Assembly (NCBI RefSeq): GCF_014332695.1 | Contig: NZ_MBUA01000029.1 | Coordinates: 124,001 to 188,000 of the forward strand | Reading direction: 5' to 3' | From: Flavihumibacter stibioxidans | GTDB lineage: Bacteria > Bacteroidota > Bacteroidia > Chitinophagales > Chitinophagaceae | Length of the DNA: 64,000 nucleotides | Shown: one piece after another, positions 51,301 to 58,211 of the stretch | Layout of the letters: the number at the start of each line of letters is the position of its first letter | Numbering within the stretch: the first letter of the stretch is position 1 | The notes under the pieces: generated by a model | What the model was told of the DNA's origin: nothing | What the model saw: only the letters and a program-made list of their open reading frames with translations | Database searches by the model: none | Made by a program: the position numbers and the translations under genes

Positions 51301-51469
51301 CATGACCCATAACAGCAGGCAATCATTGGGAATTGTAATTGCCGGCGGACTCATCTTCGCGGGCATACTTACCCTGTTTATTATTCCGGCCGTGTATACC
51401 TATCTGTCGTCGGCCAGGAAAAAACAGGTGATAGGAGAAGATCCTCTTCCAGAATCTGAAATCGCTTAA
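48377..51469 (+). CDS. RND efflux permease, HAE-1 type
   Basis: A 1030-residue inner-membrane proton antiporter with twelve membrane segments and two large periplasmic loops. IKKPVLAAVFSALIVIAG starts TM1; GLVVDDAIVVLENIYKKVEEG in TM4 has the Asp pair of the proton relay; TLVGLITKNGILIVEFANQLK is the matching motif in the second half. The porter region contains NLVAFLEVESD and GMPVQYVLQT. Similarity is to the drug-type HAE-1/MdtB group, not to the CzcA/CusA metal group, in spite of the copper genes nearby. It forms a tripartite pump with its two neighbours. Confidence 0.93.
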   Translation: MSLPSISIKKPVLAAVFSALIVIAGLVGWKYLGVREFPMTEAPVISIVTFYPGASPDVIASRITKPLEESIAEANGVRTISSESREQVSVVSVEFNRDIDLEDALNDVRDKVAKSKNQLPADVDPPIVEKASSPDNLVAFLEVESDTRDIKEVSHLASTVIKDRMQSIPGIQRVAIVGEHKYAMRLRFDPVKLAAYKLTPEDIRSALSRENIDLPSGRIEGNNNELSVRTIGRLTSAEDFNDMIIRQNGTAIIRLKDIGFAELGELNERNAIINETSGANVTGVGVAIQVQRGANAIEVVDKFYERLEQLKKEIPKEYRLIVGFDYTKPVRESIREVEETLFIAFGLVVIIIFLFLRDWRSTIIPVLAIPVSILSAFFIMFIAGFSINVLTLLGLVLAIGLVVDDAIVVLENIYKKVEEGMSPIQAALAGSKEIYFAVISTTITLAAVLMPIIFMGGISGQLFKEFAIVVSGSVMVSAFVALTLSPMLSAFLLKKQHKPNWLYRNTEPFFIKLNNGYTQWLTIFMKRRWLAWVFLLLTAGLIYTLGKKLPSELAPVEDRSNLSLIAIAPEGVSFDKMKQNMLEVGKYVNDSTDGLYQTYSMVAISFIPAPAPTNFAVQSIYLKDPKERKASVQDLYNQFGMASGNFRNILLFPYMPPTIGTRYGGGMPVQYVLQTPSLDSIASVLPKFLMAVRQSPKLMFADADLKINKPELKINIDRKKAAMMGVSIQEVARALQLSFSGQRYGYFLRNDRQYEVIGQVERNRRNDLSDLRSLYVHSANGSMISIDNLVTIEEGISPAAIYRYDQYSSATVSAGLAPGISLAEGIKEMERIKKEVLGEQFKTTLAGQSRDFQESQGNINFTLILALLLIYMILAAQFESLRDPLIIMLTVPMAVTGALLSLHWFGQSLNVFSQIGIITLVGLITKNGILIVEFANQLKDSGMNRFEAAIQAATQRFRPILMTSLAMIFGALPIAMTHNSRQSLGIVIAGGLIFAGILTLFIIPAVYTYLSSARKKQVIGEDPLPESEIA

Positions 51470-51485
51470 ACCTAAATCATTTTTA

Positions 51486-52823
51486 ATGAAAAAAATCATA
51501 CTCGGCAGCCTGCTGCTGCTCAACATATTGACCAGTATGAAGGTACTGGCCCAGGAAAAAACACTCAGCCTGAAAGATGCTCTGCAACAGGCTGCAACCG
51601 GTAACAGACAATTACAAATACAAGCGATGGAAAACCAGCGTTCTGCCATCACAGTAAGAGAAAAAAAGAGCCTGCTATTACCAACGGTTAATGTGTATGG
51701 TGGATATACACTGAATACTGAACGTCCTGTGATTTATCTCAGGAATGAAAACCAGGATATAAAGCTCAATGATGTAAGGTATGGCGGCAGGCATTCCTTT
51801 GAGGGTGTGATCAGTGCTGCCTATCCATTGTTAAACCCTGTAATAAAAAGCAGCATCCTCGATGCCGGGATTCAGGAAGAAATTGGAAGACAGCAAACAA
51901 AACAGGTGGAAGAGCAGCTCGCTATGAATGTCTCGCAGGTCTATTTGGCAATTTTGCTGAACGGTGAACAACTTGCATTGCTCCGGCAAAGCATGAAAAG
52001 AAATGAGAAAGCCCTGGCTGATTCGAGGTCATTGTTTCTTCAGGGGAAAAGTCTGAAAACAGATACCCTGGCCAACTATATCGCGATCCAAAACCTGGTG
52101 TCAGCAATTTCATCCCTTCAAAATAATACGGAAGTCCTGAAGCTGCAATTGAAGCAACTCATGGGAATAGATGACAGTATTAAGATTGTATTGAATGATA
52201 CGCTTGAAAACCAAATTGACCATATCGTTATTACACATCCGGATTCATTATTGTTCACAGCAATGAATAACCGAAAAGATATAATAGCCGCTGAACTTCA
52301 GGTAGAGCAGAAACGGGAACAGCAACAAGCAGCAAGGGCAAATTACAAACCGCAATTATGGGCAATAGCTCAATACCAGTTGCAGGGCCAGGCAGACAAC
52401 CTTAAAATCTGGGATTACCGTATTCCCAGAACATCCTTTGCAGGACTTCGTCTGTCCATTCCTATTTACAATGGGGGCCGGCAAAAATATCAGGATCGCC
52501 AGGCCATGATTTCAATCGGGCAATCAGAAAAGACCCTGGCTGATCTCAAATCCACGATTGGTACTGAAGTTCACGCTGCAAATGCCAACCTTGGAGAGTC
52601 CTGGCGTCAACTTGTAATCCAGGATCAGAATGTGGAAGCCGCACAGATCAACTACAATATGATGCATGACAGGTACACCCATGGACTGGGAAGCAGGCTT
52701 GAATTATCTGATGCAGAGCTCGCACTGACAAAGGCCAGGCTGAACCGGGTACAGGCCATTTACCAGATCCGCCTGACGGAATTGCAAATGAAAAAAGCCA
52801 CGGGGACTTTAGCCCTGCAATAA
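51486..52823 (+). CDS. TolC-family outer-membrane efflux channel
   Basis: A 445-residue protein with a signal peptide (LLLLNILTSMKVLAQ). Two TolC repeats are seen: SLKDALQQAATGNRQLQIQ starts the first helical bundle, and MNNRKDIIAAELQVEQKREQ the second. The coiled-coil stretches are long and Gln/Leu-rich; RYTHGLGSRLELSDAELALTK is the standard near-C-terminal motif. It forms the exit duct of the RND pump. The gene is 16 bases after the permease. Confidence 0.92.
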   Translation: MKKIILGSLLLLNILTSMKVLAQEKTLSLKDALQQAATGNRQLQIQAMENQRSAITVREKKSLLLPTVNVYGGYTLNTERPVIYLRNENQDIKLNDVRYGGRHSFEGVISAAYPLLNPVIKSSILDAGIQEEIGRQQTKQVEEQLAMNVSQVYLAILLNGEQLALLRQSMKRNEKALADSRSLFLQGKSLKTDTLANYIAIQNLVSAISSLQNNTEVLKLQLKQLMGIDDSIKIVLNDTLENQIDHIVITHPDSLLFTAMNNRKDIIAAELQVEQKREQQQAARANYKPQLWAIAQYQLQGQADNLKIWDYRIPRTSFAGLRLSIPIYNGGRQKYQDRQAMISIGQSEKTLADLKSTIGTEVHAANANLGESWRQLVIQDQNVEAAQINYNMMHDRYTHGLGSRLELSDAELALTKARLNRVQAIYQIRLTELQMKKATGTLALQ

Positions 52824-52899
52824 ATTATATACATGTTCACTGCGAAAGTGTAAGAGTGCACCCAGCAGATGGAATTAGTTTCGTAAAAAACCAAATCAT

Positions 52900-54318
52900 A
52901 TGGATGCAATAACAAATTATTCAGGATCATTTTATGAAAAGAGGTGGATGGCACTTGCATTACTATGCACAGCGCAGTTTATGGTCATCATGGATACTTC
53001 AATAATAGGAGTAGCACTTCCCGCCATCAAGGCAGACCTTGGATACAGTCAAAGCGGGTTGCAATGGATATTCAATGCATATGTCATTTTATTCGGTGGC
53101 CTGTTACTGTTAGGCGGCAGGTTGTCTGACCTTTTCGGGGCAAGGAAAATTTTCATGTGGGGATTTGGCATTTTATCGGCCGCCTCATTGCTGGCAGGTG
53201 CTGCCTGGACACCGGAAGTCCTGAATGCTGCAAGGGCATTACAAGGGATGGGCTCAGCATTGATTGCTCCTGCAGCAATGACATTATTGATGGGCACATT
53301 CTCAGATCCCAAAGAGTTGGGAAAAGCATTTGGTTTCTGGGGTGCTTCTGCCGCAGCAGGAGGCTCTGCCGGGGTATTCCTGGGTGGTGTAATTACCGAG
53401 TGGCTTGACTGGCGATGGGTTTTCCTTATTAATATCCCGATTGGGCTGCTGGTGCTTTCGCTTTGCAGGAACTATTTATTACCTGGCAGGAAATCAAGCG
53501 GAACCATCAACTGGACCGGAGCCCTGTTGGCAACCAGTGCACTCATCCTGTTGGTATATGCCATCCTGTCTGCAGAATCCGCCGGATGGCAATCACTGAA
53601 AACCATAGGACTGCTAGTGCTGTCGGCATTGTTATTTATTTCATTCATACGGCTGCAAAAAACCGCAGCATCACCAATACTGCCGCTTTCAATTTTCAGG
53701 GCGCCGAATTTATCCGCAGGCAATATGGTGACGGGACTATTAGCTGCAGCCTGGATCCCACTCTGGTTTTTCCTGAATCTATATCTGCAGCAGATTCTGC
53801 AATTCAATGCATTCAACAGCGGACTGGCACTTCTGCCCATGACTATGACCATAATGATCGTAATGGTTGGCCTAACCGGTAAACTAATCGGCAAATTCGG
53901 GTATAAGAAGAACCTGTTGGCAGGACTGGCCTCTTTATCGGTTTCACTTCTGGTCTTCAGTACTGTACCGACTGAAGGCAGCTTCCTGGTAAATGTATTG
54001 CCGGCCTCCATACTGGGTGCACTAGGCATGTCACTCGCCTATATTCCCGGCACCATGGCTGCCATATCCGGTGCAAAAGCAGAAGAAACAGGACTTGCTT
54101 CAGGCATTGCCAATACCAGCTACCAGATCGGCTCAGCCATTGGATTGGCAATAATGGTGGTTCTTGCCGCAGCCACCACAAAATCCGGCATGACCGCAGG
54201 TGAAAATGAACTGGTCGCATTGAACCATGGATTCAGGTCCGCCTTTAAAGCAGCCGCAGCCATCAGTGGTCTTGGTATACTGGTTGCTGCCATCTGGATT
54301 AAACAACCCAAAGCATAA
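52900..54318 (+). CDS. MFS drug:proton antiporter, DHA2 (14-TMS) type
   Basis: A 472-residue inner-membrane transporter with about fourteen segments. FMVIMDTSIIGVALPAIKADL is the DHA2 motif D1, GGRLSDLFGARKIFM motif A, and GMGSALIAPAAMTLLM with GASAAAGGSAGVFLGGVIT form motif C regions. Relatives (EmrB, QacA, LfrA) export drugs and lipophilic cations. The gene starts 76 bases after the TolC-like gene and its stop is two bases before the reductase gene, with which it must be co-translated. No EmrA-like adaptor is present. Confidence 0.92.
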   Translation: MDAITNYSGSFYEKRWMALALLCTAQFMVIMDTSIIGVALPAIKADLGYSQSGLQWIFNAYVILFGGLLLLGGRLSDLFGARKIFMWGFGILSAASLLAGAAWTPEVLNAARALQGMGSALIAPAAMTLLMGTFSDPKELGKAFGFWGASAAAGGSAGVFLGGVITEWLDWRWVFLINIPIGLLVLSLCRNYLLPGRKSSGTINWTGALLATSALILLVYAILSAESAGWQSLKTIGLLVLSALLFISFIRLQKTAASPILPLSIFRAPNLSAGNMVTGLLAAAWIPLWFFLNLYLQQILQFNAFNSGLALLPMTMTIMIVMVGLTGKLIGKFGYKKNLLAGLASLSVSLLVFSTVPTEGSFLVNVLPASILGALGMSLAYIPGTMAAISGAKAEETGLASGIANTSYQIGSAIGLAIMVVLAAATTKSGMTAGENELVALNHGFRSAFKAAAAISGLGILVAAIWIKQPKA

Positions 54319-54320
54319 AA

Positions 54321-55382
54321 ATGCCTTCATCCTATCATTGGAAAACTGCAGCTGTTTATAAAGAAGCTGCCGATACTGTCACCGTGGTTTTTGATACCAA
54401 CAGGCAGCCTATTCACTACCTGGCAGGCCAGTACATCAATATCACGTTGCTGATCAATAACGAACCTGTAACCCGTGCCTATTCTTTAAGCAGTGCACCA
54501 GATAAGGACGAAAAACCAGCCATAACAGTTAAAAGAGTGGCCGATGGCATAATGAGCAACTATATAGTGAGCCATGCGGAAGAAATTTCGGATTGGCGGG
54601 CAGAGGGTCCGCATGGCCATTTTTTTGCCTCTTCTGAATGCCGGCAACCGATAGTCCTGATTGCCGGTGGCAGTGGAATTACGCCGCTGTACTCCATGCT
54701 GAAATACTATCTCAAAACCAGTGACGCAAAGATCATGCTGATCTATGCCAGCAGAAATCCGGAAGAAAGCATTTTCATGAAAGCCCTCAACTACATGGAA
54801 CAAGTTTATTCACAGAGGCTGAGTATTTGGCATTGTTTCTCTAAGCGGAACAGGGAGACAATACCGGGCTGTAAATACTTTCTGGACAGCAGAATTTCCC
54901 CACTGGTCTTGAAGAAACTGATCCGGATGCATGAACAGGAAGACATGAGAAAAGCAGATTATTTTTTATGCGGACCGGCTGGATTGATCCTGCTGGCAGA
55001 GGAGAGCCTTGCTGCACTGGGAATACCACCATCACGGGTCCGGAGGGAATATTTCCAGCCGCCGGCGCTTCGGACAACTGCTATTAATTTACCCTCAACT
55101 CCGCAGGAAGTATTATTTCATTTTTATGAACAAACAAATTTACTGGAGGTAAATCCGGGCAACACAATTCTGGAAGCTGCACTGAAAGAGAGGATTCCGG
55201 TTCCATATTCCTGCAAGACCGGCACCTGTGGCATTTGTATCGGAAAACTATTATCGGGTTCGGTTCACATGAAGCAGAACTACTCCTTAAAAGAAGAGGA
55301 TGTTAACAATGGATATATCCTGCTCTGCCAGAGCCATCCTTTGGGTGGGGAGATATCAATAGATGCGGGAGCTTTATCTTAA
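54321..55382 (+). CDS. Ferredoxin-NADP reductase-like oxidoreductase with C-terminal 2Fe-2S domain
   Basis: A 353-residue flavo-iron-sulfur protein of the PaaE/HCP-reductase layout. TRAYSLSSAP binds FAD, LIAGGSGITPLYSML binds NAD(P)H and YFLCGPAGLI ends that domain. The C-terminal plant-type ferredoxin has SCKTGTCGIC and LLCQSHP, giving the four cluster cysteines. Such enzymes pass electrons from NADPH to an oxygenase or reductase. No terminal oxygenase is next to it. Its gene sits two bases after the MFS gene, so it may modify or reduce the compound that the pumps export (inference). Confidence 0.88.
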   Translation: MPSSYHWKTAAVYKEAADTVTVVFDTNRQPIHYLAGQYINITLLINNEPVTRAYSLSSAPDKDEKPAITVKRVADGIMSNYIVSHAEEISDWRAEGPHGHFFASSECRQPIVLIAGGSGITPLYSMLKYYLKTSDAKIMLIYASRNPEESIFMKALNYMEQVYSQRLSIWHCFSKRNRETIPGCKYFLDSRISPLVLKKLIRMHEQEDMRKADYFLCGPAGLILLAEESLAALGIPPSRVRREYFQPPALRTTAINLPSTPQEVLFHFYEQTNLLEVNPGNTILEAALKERIPVPYSCKTGTCGICIGKLLSGSVHMKQNYSLKEEDVNNGYILLCQSHPLGGEISIDAGALS

Positions 55383-55435
55383 AATTATATAACCAACGCT
55401 CTTTAATCTATAACAGGCGGGACCCTGTTGCGAAG

Positions 55436-55443
55436 TAATTTTG
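55436..55443 (+). promoter_or_regulatory. -7 element upstream of the small ORF and copZ-like gene
   Basis: TAATTTTG matches TAnnTTTG. It lies 19 bases before the ATG at 55463 and about 150 bases before the chaperone gene. Confidence 0.45.
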
Positions 55444-55462
55444 TATCATTAAGTTGACCGTT

Positions 55463-55560
55463 ATGGAAAAACAATCATTGAAAAAAAACAGCATGACTTC
55501 CTGCACTGTGTGTTGGTGGTAAAAGACATTGAGAAAATGGGATACAAATTGCACCAGTAA
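55463..55560 (+). pseudogene. Possible frameshifted small ORF
   Basis: From the ATG at 55463 the frame reads MEKQSLKKNSMTSCTVCWW and stops at 55522. If the run of eight A (55481-55488) had one more base, the reading would continue as KQHDFLHCVLVVKDIEKM and on to a stop at 55560, giving about 32 residues. This may be a decayed or slippage-controlled small gene between a promoter element and the chaperone gene. I do not recognise a family. Confidence 0.3.
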
Positions 55561-55593
55561 AATCAATCCTTATAAATTAAATAACAATAAAAA

Positions 55594-55809
55594 ATGGAAA
55601 TACTGAAATTTAAAACAAACATCAAATGCAGTGGCTGTGTATCAAAAGCCACCCCTTTCTTAAATGATACTGCAGGTGCGGAAAACTGGGAGGTAGACAC
55701 CAATGTGCCGGAGAAACTGCTGACCATAACCAGCACTGAAAACATTACCCCCGAACTGATCATCAAAGCAGTTCAGGAAGCAGGGTATAAAGCCGAACAG
55801 GTTAACTAG
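55594..55809 (+). CDS. Heavy-metal-associated domain protein, CopZ-like chaperone
   Basis: A 71-residue single-domain HMA protein. FKTNIKCSGCVSKATPFL provides Cys12 and Cys15 (CxxC), and AVQEAGYKAEQV is the last helix and strand. Such proteins carry Cu(I) in the cytoplasm to CopA or to a sensor. The usual Met before CxxC (MxCxxC) is replaced by Ile, as in several Bacteroidota members. It closes the copper/efflux block, eight kilobases from copA. Its last four bases overlap the opposite-strand kinase gene. Confidence 0.9.
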   Translation: MEILKFKTNIKCSGCVSKATPFLNDTAGAENWEVDTNVPEKLLTITSTENITPELIIKAVQEAGYKAEQVN

Positions 55810-56690
55810 CCGGTTAATAACTCCGGCGACAATCCTTCATACACCAGTGAAGGTGAAGTAACTGCATAGCCACCACAGATGGCTCCATAACGGAGGCATT
55901 CCTGGTGGCTTTTCCCATTCAGGTAACCATACAGAAAACCGGAAAAAAAACAGTCCCCCGCACCGTTGCTGTCTTCAATGAGAAGGCCTTCCAACGCAGC
56001 TTGTTCGTACCAATCGCCCTGCCTCGTAAGTAGTGTGGCACCAGCTTTACCGTGGGTACATATCACCAGTTCCTTTCCCCTGGCCATCAGGGATTGCATG
56101 GTGGCGCGATAGTCCGGCAGGTTGTCTGAGCTTAAATGAATGAATTGTGCGGCGTTGATAAAATCTTGATGGTATATATTGGTCCCATCATAGTCGTGCA
56201 GGTCTGTCCAGACCGGCTTATCCTGTTCACTTACCATCGGAATCAGGTGCCGGCAATAACCAATGATATTGAGAACAATCACATCTGCTTGCCCCAATTG
56301 TTCCTTTATGGCTGGTATATTGTGCGCAATGATTTCAGAAGATTGGGTAACGAAAATGGATGTGCGCCCACCGCTTGCGTCCATGATATTGATATGCCTT
56401 TCCGTTCCTGCCGGATCTTTGTCAAGCAGGGCTGTTACCCCCTGCGCATGCAGGTATTCACTGATTTGCCTGCCATAGGAATCGTCGCCCACTACGGAAT
56501 ACAGGGTATTCGGAACCCCTAGTTTCGTCAGGGCCAGCGCCTTGCCGGAACCCGTTGAACCAACTGCTTCACGGAATGGCGCCTGGTGGATGGTTTGTGG
56601 CACAGGTGCCGGCAGCGAGGGAAGATAAACGATGTGGTCAAATGTAGTTCCGCCGATGATGGCAACTTTTGAGGTACTGGTATTCTTCAT
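55806..56690 (-). CDS. PfkB-family carbohydrate kinase
   Basis: A 294-residue ribokinase-like enzyme. VAIIGGTTFDHIVYL is the start strand, GSTGSGKALALTKLG matches the first PfkB signature with its glycine-rich turn, and IEDSNGAGDCFFSGFLYGYL is the second, with the catalytic Asp in GAGD. It would phosphorylate a sugar or nucleoside with ATP; the substrate is not clear. Its start overlaps the end of the S41 peptidase gene by four bases, an odd pairing of an exported peptidase with a cytoplasmic kinase. Confidence 0.88.
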   Translation of the reverse strand: MKNTSTSKVAIIGGTTFDHIVYLPSLPAPVPQTIHQAPFREAVGSTGSGKALALTKLGVPNTLYSVVGDDSYGRQISEYLHAQGVTALLDKDPAGTERHINIMDASGGRTSIFVTQSSEIIAHNIPAIKEQLGQADVIVLNIIGYCRHLIPMVSEQDKPVWTDLHDYDGTNIYHQDFINAAQFIHLSSDNLPDYRATMQSLMARGKELVICTHGKAGATLLTRQGDWYEQAALEGLLIEDSNGAGDCFFSGFLYGYLNGKSHQECLRYGAICGGYAVTSPSLVYEGLSPELLTG

Positions 56691-58102
56691 GGTTTTCTGG
56701 CAATCTTTTCCATTAAGTAATCCTTCACCGGGTCTTTCCCCACGGAGGCTGCCTTCCTATCAAAAGGTATGCTGATATCCGGCTGCACGCCAGGCTGATC
56801 AGGGTTGCCGCAAGCCGCTTTATAGACCGCAGTTGCACAGTAACCATGAAGTTTGGTATTAGGTAATTCAAACCCGATGGATTCGCCGGTCAGGTTGATC
56901 CTTTCCCCGGTGGGTTCACCCAGGATGGTCCCGATCTGGTAACACTTCACCGCCAGCGCAGTCATATGCGCCGAAGAATAGGTAGCCGGACTGGTAAGCA
57001 GGTAAAATTTACCGTCAAAATGGTTCCCGGGGAAACGGACTGAATCGGGCTCGTGAACAGAAAAATCCCGGGTCAGGTATTTACCCTCCCGAATCCCTTC
57101 TTCGCGGTAACGCACCAGCATATTATTCACCCAGGAGCCTTGTTTAAACCTGTTCAGCAGACTGCCATCACTGATGGTTTTTCCCACCACATCAGTATAT
57201 GGCTTCCTCGTGATATAGGAGAGAAAGTAATCACCAATGACTGAATTGCCACCGCCATTGCGGCGGATATCAAATGCCAGGTGACGGATCTTTTTCGCTG
57301 CAATTTCCGCAAACGCTGAATCTATAAAAGCCTTCGCCTGCTTTTCATTACGGTAACTCCGGCATTCAATCACCGCCAACCCCTGCTTTTCATAGACCTG
57401 CATGCTCCAGTCCTTTTTTGGAAACTGGATATTAAACCAATCCTGGATTGGCAGCCCCTCCATGCCAACAGAAAATAATTTTCCCTTACTATCGGCAATG
57501 CTTACCTGAAAACTATCTTCCCAGCCATAAACAGACCAGAGCATAAAAGAGAAAAGCCTGGATAGATTGGCTTCAATGTTATCATCATAATCACCGGCGG
57601 TAACCGGTATCAATTGTTCCAGCAATTTTCCGACCGGCACCTCATTGATGCTTACCAGTTGCTTGTTCTTTAGCTCAGTTTGTTTCCCCGTCCAGTTTTC
57701 CAGTAACCATACTTCACCCATCTGCACCCTGACCCTGAATGGGAAAAGTCTTCCCTTGCGCGCCACTAGTGCATTTACCTCCTCGCTTTCGAAATCAAAG
57801 GATAAATTGGTATGACCGTCACGGAACATATTTACCAGTGGGGCAACCACGCCAATAAACTCCCATCGCGTCATGGGATGAGTAATTGTTGCTTTCGCTT
57901 CTTCCCATGCCATGCCTGTTTCATAGCGGTCAGCAAAGCGGTATAAATCGGGATGGTTGGCCGAGATGATGCCATACAGCGAATCAAGGTCACGCTGTAG
58001 TTCGGCCACAGTGAATTTCCTGACCTGTGTGCTGTCCGTATTATCCTGCGCAATACTATATTGCGAAACAGCCAGCGCCAGCAGTAGCATTATCTTCTTC
58101 AT
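56687..58102 (-). CDS. Exported S41-family peptidase
   Basis: A 471-residue protein with a signal peptide (MLLLALAVSQYSIAQ). An N-terminal helical part (VAELQRDLDSLYGIISANHPDLY) precedes a PDZ-like region. LAFDIRRNGGGNSVIGDYF is the S41 signature, and LLTSPATYSSAHMTALAVK carries the nucleophile Ser. GEPTGERINLTGESIGFELP follows. It is distinct from the S41 protein at 41958-43301. It leads a two-gene unit with the PfkB kinase. Confidence 0.9.
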   Translation of the reverse strand: MKKIMLLLALAVSQYSIAQDNTDSTQVRKFTVAELQRDLDSLYGIISANHPDLYRFADRYETGMAWEEAKATITHPMTRWEFIGVVAPLVNMFRDGHTNLSFDFESEEVNALVARKGRLFPFRVRVQMGEVWLLENWTGKQTELKNKQLVSINEVPVGKLLEQLIPVTAGDYDDNIEANLSRLFSFMLWSVYGWEDSFQVSIADSKGKLFSVGMEGLPIQDWFNIQFPKKDWSMQVYEKQGLAVIECRSYRNEKQAKAFIDSAFAEIAAKKIRHLAFDIRRNGGGNSVIGDYFLSYITRKPYTDVVGKTISDGSLLNRFKQGSWVNNMLVRYREEGIREGKYLTRDFSVHEPDSVRFPGNHFDGKFYLLTSPATYSSAHMTALAVKCYQIGTILGEPTGERINLTGESIGFELPNTKLHGYCATAVYKAACGNPDQPGVQPDISIPFDRKAASVGKDPVKDYLMEKIARKP

Positions 58103-58211
58103 ACAAAATGTTTAGTCATCCGGGATGTACTAATTTCGGAATGACCCACCACTATTACCGGAAGATATGGTTGGATGGTTCAAATGGATGTATGAATTGA
58201 ATAATTCGTGC

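Noticed and set aside
48377-51469. Calling the RND pump a CusA/CzcA metal exporter because of the copper genes
   Set aside because: Its motifs and length fit the HAE-1 drug group, and the adaptor and channel show no metal-binding extension.
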